Assembly (NCBI GenBank): GCA_017694255.1
Contig: JADINC010000071.1
Location: 1 to 8,679 of the forward strand
DNA: 8,679 nucleotides
Direction: 5' to 3'
From: Candidatus Enterousia avistercoris
Lineage (GTDB): Bacteria > Pseudomonadota > Alphaproteobacteria > Rs-D84
Position 1 is the stretch's first letter. Each line of letters starts with the position of its first letter. A program made the position numbers and the translations under genes. The notes under the pieces were generated by a model that ran no database searches, was not told the origin of the DNA, and saw only the letters and a list, made by a program, of their open reading frames with translations. Shown here piece after piece: positions 5,932 to 8,679 of the stretch.

Positions 5932-6612
5932 TTAAAACAATGAAAAATCATTCATAAATGCCGCACCCAGGGCGGTGTCAACTTCGGCCCCGGATAATCC
6001 AGCCATACGTAAATATTGAATCTGGGGGGATGATGGCCGATAAATTGATGCACTGTGTTCTGCCGAATTCGGTATTGATAAAATTCGTTGTGCTGGGGTA
6101 AATTCGATTCTGGCTGTTTTATCCGCCATCGCAGAAAATCCTATATCAGAAATTGCGTTTTTAGAATTTTTTTCAATTATTGCCACCGCACTTAACTTTG
6201 ATTTTGTATTTCGACCCGCCACCAGTTTATTTTTTACCAATATTGTTGTATCATCGCCAACATGTGTTGCCATGCATTCATATTTTAAATCATTGTAATT
6301 TTCCATCAAAATATGTCCACGACATTCAGAATTTTTCCCGGCATTTTTGATAAAAATGTTAAAAAAAGCCGGCAATTTATTTTTTACACGCACGTCTATA
6401 AATACATTTTGATTATCGACATTTATATTAACATCCAGCCGGCAATTACCGGCAATTTCGCCAACATATATAATATGAACTGGCCGGGCATATTTCCGAT
6501 TAATATCACATCCGACAATTGTAGATAATTCTGGGCAAAATACACCATTGCGGAAAACGGCTGTTTCCGCTGGAAAAGTTTTTATATTGAATTCGTCCCA
6601 CATGTATGACAT
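5932..6612 (-). CDS. Short SufB/SufD-like Fe-S assembly scaffold protein
   Basis: A 226-residue protein resembling the C-terminal core of SufB/SufD, the beta-helical scaffold pair of the SUF Fe-S cluster assembly system. Family-like features: FCPELS (25-30), PVHIIYVGE (44-52), a run of short alternating beta strands (55-175) with VKNKLVAGRNTKSKLSA (126-142), and the closing pattern AEHSASI (184-190), QIQYLRMAGLSGAEVD (197-212), ALGAAFMNDF (214-223). The last part matches the H-x-A-T-x-G, LFYL-x-SRG and GF(L/I) end of SufB/SufD. H186 would correspond to the conserved His of SufD; the Cys two residues before it in many SufD proteins is Ala here. Usual SufD length is about 400 or more, so the N-terminal helical domain is missing or minimal. 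There is no suf operon around it. The first ATG (6612) is used; a second at 6603 is possible. SufD rather than SufB is tentative. Confidence 0.7.
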   Translation of the reverse strand: MSYMWDEFNIKTFPAETAVFRNGVFCPELSTIVGCDINRKYARPVHIIYVGEIAGNCRLDVNINVDNQNVFIDVRVKNKLPAFFNIFIKNAGKNSECRGHILMENYNDLKYECMATHVGDDTTILVKNKLVAGRNTKSKLSAVAIIEKNSKNAISDIGFSAMADKTARIEFTPAQRILSIPNSAEHSASIYRPSSPQIQYLRMAGLSGAEVDTALGAAFMNDFSLF

Positions 6613-6621
6613 ATTACCTGC

Positions 6622-6650
6622 ATTATAAAGGAAATAATTATGGGATTCAA
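6622..6650 (-). promoter_or_regulatory. Putative promoter of the SufD-like gene
   Basis: On the minus strand, -35 TTGAAT (6645-6650) and consensus -10 TATAAT (6622-6627) with a 17-bp spacer. The -35 lies inside the first codons of the divergent ychF. The start would be near 6615, only about 3 nt before the ATG at 6612, so the message may be nearly leaderless, or the ATG at 6603 may be used after a 12-nt leader. Confidence 0.55.
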
Positions 6651-7719
6651 TTGTGGAATTGTTGGATTGCCAAATGTTGGCAAATCTACGTTATTTAATG
6701 CATTGACGCAAAGTGCAGCGGCTGATGCGCAAAATTATCCGTTTTGTACCATTGAACCAAATACCGGGCGTGTTGTTGTACCAGATGCAACATTACACAA
6801 ACTGGCAGATGTGGCAAAATCGCAAAAGATTATACCGACCCAGTTGGAAATTGTTGATATTGCGGGCCTGGTACGTGGTGCATCAACTGGCGAAGGGCTG
6901 GGGAATAAATTTTTGGGTAATATATTATCCACCGACGCAATAATTCATGTTGTTCGGTGTTTTGAAAACGATGATATTGTGCATGTAAATGGAAAAATAG
7001 ATCCATTGGCCGATATTGATACAATTGAAACAGAACTGATGCTGGCCGATATCGAAAGTTTGGATAAACAAATCAAGAATCTTGAAAAAAAAGCCCACGG
7101 TCTGGATAAAAATGCGATAAAGTTATTATCGGATGCAAACGCTATTCGTGATGGTTTGGCCCGTGGTGTGCCGGCCCGTGCGACCGATATGGACGCCCAT
7201 CCATTTAATTTATTAACGGCTAAACCAGTTATTTATGTATGTAATGTAGATGAAGCATCTGCCGCAAACGGGAACAAATTTTCTAACGCGGTACGTGAAA
7301 AATACGGTGCCACCGCCCCTGTTTTAGTCATATCATCAAAAATAGAAATGGAAATAGCGCAAATTGTTGACCCCACCGAACGCAAAATGTTTTTGGATGA
7401 TTTGGGGTTATCAGAATCTGGTCTGGACCAAATTATTCGCACTGGATACGCAACATTGGGACTGCAAACGTTTTATACCATTGGCCCAAAGGAAGCGCAC
7501 GCATGGACAATCACGCGTGGCATGACCGCGCCCCAGGCGGCCGGAAAAATCCATACTGATTTTGAACGTGGGTTTATTCGTGCTGAAATTATATCACCAG
7601 CAGATTTTATAGAATACGGTGGCGAAGTCGCCGTCAAAGAGGCTGGAAAAATGCGTCTGGTTGGCAAAGAATATATTATGCAAGAAGGCGATATTTGTCA
7701 TTTCTTATTTAATAATTGA
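6640..7719 (+). CDS. ychF: YchF/OLA1-type ribosome-associated P-loop ATPase
   Basis: A 359-residue protein closely matching YchF, a universally conserved Obg-family NTPase that binds ribosomes and hydrolyses ATP. G1 GLPNVGKST is at 9-17, G3 DIAGL at 73-77, then GEGLGNKFL (84-92), which carries the hydrophobic residue replacing the catalytic Gln as usual in this family. The G4 equivalent is NVDE (202-205), the variant that gives ATP rather than GTP specificity. A coiled-coil insert (about 130-175) is present, and the TGS domain fills 275-357, beginning LQTFYTIGPKEAHAWTI. E. coli YchF is 363 residues, so this copy is complete. AAGGA (6628-6632) lies 7 nt before the ATG. Only 27 bp separate it from the divergent SufD-like gene, whose promoter overlaps its 5' end. 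Confidence 0.97.
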   Translation: MGFNCGIVGLPNVGKSTLFNALTQSAAADAQNYPFCTIEPNTGRVVVPDATLHKLADVAKSQKIIPTQLEIVDIAGLVRGASTGEGLGNKFLGNILSTDAIIHVVRCFENDDIVHVNGKIDPLADIDTIETELMLADIESLDKQIKNLEKKAHGLDKNAIKLLSDANAIRDGLARGVPARATDMDAHPFNLLTAKPVIYVCNVDEASAANGNKFSNAVREKYGATAPVLVISSKIEMEIAQIVDPTERKMFLDDLGLSESGLDQIIRTGYATLGLQTFYTIGPKEAHAWTITRGMTAPQAAGKIHTDFERGFIRAEIISPADFIEYGGEVAVKEAGKMRLVGKEYIMQEGDICHFLFNN

Positions 7720-7743
7720 CATTTATATATTTTTGTATAATAT
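7716..7743 (+). promoter_or_regulatory. Promoter overlapping the ychF stop codon
   Basis: Perfect -35 TTGACA (7716-7721) with -10 TAATAT (7738-7743) at 16 bp. A better -10 sequence TATAAT (7736-7741) is also present but only 14 bp away. It points to plus-strand transcription starting near 7750, where there is no protein gene, only a structured segment and a terminator. Confidence 0.6.
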
Positions 7744-7749
7744 GCAGAT

Positions 7750-7849
7750 GTGTGTCGTAATATTTTGAACGAGGCGTACATAAAAAAACATTTTTGGGAA
7801 CGCCTACAATTTGGATAAAATCCAAAGGAGATTACGCTCTGTTTTTTTT
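7750..7849 (+). ncRNA. Candidate small structured RNA, about 100 nt
   Basis: Downstream of the TTGACA promoter the transcript folds by eye into a three-way junction. The closing stem is CGTAAT (7756-7761) with ATTACG (7831-7836). Hairpin one is AGGCGT (7772-7777) with ACGCCT (7800-7805) and a 22-nt A/T-rich loop. Hairpin two is TTTGGAT (7810-7816) with ATCCAAA (7820-7826) and an AAA loop. GGAG (7827-7830) is left unpaired before the closing stem. Eight T follow at 7842-7849, and a GC hairpin terminator lies just beyond. It does not show the signatures of tRNA, SRP RNA (GGAA loop region), tmRNA, RNase P or 6S RNA. The downstream gene is convergent, so a leader or riboswitch role is excluded. 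Function unknown. Confidence 0.5.
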
Positions 7850-7850
7850 C

Positions 7851-7881
7851 AAAAAAATGCCGGCATTTACCGGCTTTTTTT
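7851..7881. terminator. Bidirectional intrinsic terminator between ychF/ncRNA and dnaG
   Basis: GCCGG (7859-7863), loop CATTTA, CCGGC (7870-7874), with seven A before (7851-7857) and seven T after (7875-7881). It ends plus-strand transcription from ychF or the small RNA and minus-strand transcription from dnaG, whose stop codon is at 7890-7892. Confidence 0.88.
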
Positions 7882-7889
7882 ATATTTTT

Positions 7890-8679
7890 TTACATTGATA
7901 TTAATTTTTCTAATTTTTCGTTTGCGTCCCGGCTTTTTTCATCAATTTCTGCAATTTTGCCGGCAACATCTGCGCCAGATAATAATTGCGCGGTCAGATC
8001 CCTTTTTTCGGCATTTAATTTTTCCAGGTACCGTTGTAATTTCAAAGAAACGATATATTTTTCCGCCGCCCCACGGTCCAGATTCATATCGCCCACATCA
8101 CCATCCAGTGAAATATTTAACGTTGCCAAAAAATCCGCATATCTTTCGGCAATATCTGGGTATTTATCTGTGATAAAAATCAATGTATTTTGTGTTATTG
8201 TATCAACCTGGGGCAGATTTATTTCATGCGCATTATTTTTATTTTTTTTCCATTTATGCCATTCATTAAACATGCGTGAATTGTATTCATGTTCATATTC
8301 ACCGCGCAGTGCTGTATCGGTTATTTTTTCAATTTTGTGCTTTAAAAATTTTTCGGCTTGTGTTCGTCCATTTGGTGTGGATACAGTAAATCCGGCATTT
8401 ACCAGGTTCCATAAAAAGTCAACCAATGCCACAGAATTATCAATTATTTTATGCATTGCCGCCGCCCCAGATTTTTTTAATATTTCATCTGGATCCTTGC
8501 CACCACTAACAAATGCGAAACGTATATCAGATGTATCACGCAGAAAAGACATAACAATATCGCATGCGCGCGCGGCAGCCTTTTGCCCGGCCGCATCACC
8601 ATCAAAACAGAATGTAATATTACGATTTGCCTTGCACAGCATCGATACATGATCTTCGGTCAATGCGGTCCCCAGTGGT
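7890..8679 (-). CDS. dnaG: DNA primase DnaG, C-terminal part (5' end outside window)
   Basis: The last 262 codons of DnaG, the primase that makes RNA primers for replication with the DnaB helicase. The open frame runs to the right edge and starts within the family motif PLGTALTEDHV, so the zinc-binding domain and the first half of the RNA polymerase domain lie outside. In the visible part, CFDGDAAGQKAA (fragment residues 24-35) is the TOPRIM acidic DGD motif for metal binding, and GGKDPDEIL (59-67) is the conserved motif after it. About 195 residues follow, the length usual for the rest of the core plus the C-terminal DnaB-interacting domain, which is charged and helical here. There is no sign of a frame break. 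In many proteobacteria dnaG is followed by rpoD; here it is the last gene before a terminator on this strand. Confidence 0.95.
   Translation of the reverse strand, partial: PLGTALTEDHVSMLCKANRNITFCFDGDAAGQKAAARACDIVMSFLRDTSDIRFAFVSGGKDPDEILKKSGAAAMHKIIDNSVALVDFLWNLVNAGFTVSTPNGRTQAEKFLKHKIEKITDTALRGEYEHEYNSRMFNEWHKWKKNKNNAHEINLPQVDTITQNTLIFITDKYPDIAERYADFLATLNISLDGDVGDMNLDRGAAEKYIVSLKLQRYLEKLNAEKRDLTAQLLSGADVAGKIAEIDEKSRDANEKLEKLISM

Noticed and set aside
7742..7768. Short leader peptide frame after the 7716 promoter (ATG at 7748, six codons)
   Set aside because: No Shine-Dalgarno, it starts at or before the predicted transcription start, and there is no downstream gene on the same strand to attenuate.
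7811..8173. Plus-strand open frame across the terminator and the dnaG 3' end
   Set aside because: It begins with TTG inside the predicted RNA hairpin, runs through the terminator and is antisense to dnaG.
7957..8652. Long open frame on the plus strand opposite dnaG (231 codons)
   Set aside because: It is antisense to a well-supported dnaG with TOPRIM motifs, shows no recognisable domain, and AT-biased codon use on the real strand readily leaves the opposite frame open.

Overview
The window looks like chromosomal DNA of a low-GC, AT-biased Gram-negative bacterium. A low-GC alphaproteobacterium is the best guess. Evidence: a lipoprotein with a lipobox, VirB3 and VirB4 of a type IV secretion system, a zinc-ligand-free bL36 ending in the KAKQG tail usual in alphaproteobacteria, and housekeeping genes (ychF, dnaG) packed around them. 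The lineage is an inference; nothing in the sequence fixes genus or family. No tRNA, rRNA, insertion sequence, integrase or CRISPR array was seen.

Layout. (1) Bases 20-1636, minus: an ABC-F translation-factor ATPase, divergent from (2) a small lipocalin-like lipoprotein (1711-2043, plus). Their back-to-back promoters overlap on a perfect 9-bp palindrome. A bidirectional terminator (2044-2069) separates the lipoprotein from (3) a three-gene minus-strand operon, transcribed virB3 (5410-5114), virB4 (5111-2691), then an exported HEDEH-motif protein (2688-2068). The two junctions have the same compact TAA-AA-ATG form. (4) Bases 5411-5730 are non-coding and carry the most striking signal: six exact copies plus one near copy of TTTTCAACA in 186 bp, in both orientations, two pairs forming 11-12 bp inverted repeats, one direct pair lying on the -35 and spacer of the virB3 promoter. 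(5) A 44-codon bL36 gene (rpmJ, 5731-5865, plus) follows with its own promoter, Shine-Dalgarno and terminator. (6) A short SufB/SufD-like protein (6612-5932, minus) is divergent from (7) ychF (6640-7719, plus). (8) A strong promoter overlapping the ychF stop codon drives what looks like a small structured RNA of about 100 nt (7750-7849). (9) The 3' part of dnaG (minus, running off the right edge) closes the window, separated from the RNA by a bidirectional terminator.

How it fits together. Most genes are core functions: translation (ABC-F, bL36, YchF), replication priming (DnaG), and possibly Fe-S assembly (SufD-like). The accessory theme is a virB3-virB4 pair with none of the other T4SS genes nearby, as in the scattered rvh secretion genes of Rickettsiales, joined to an exported putative metallopeptidase. 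The TTTTCAACA array upstream could be a multi-site operator controlling this operon or, less likely, a replication origin with divergent DnaA boxes. These two explanations, the unidentified RNA after ychF, and the half-length SufD-like protein are the main points to follow up.
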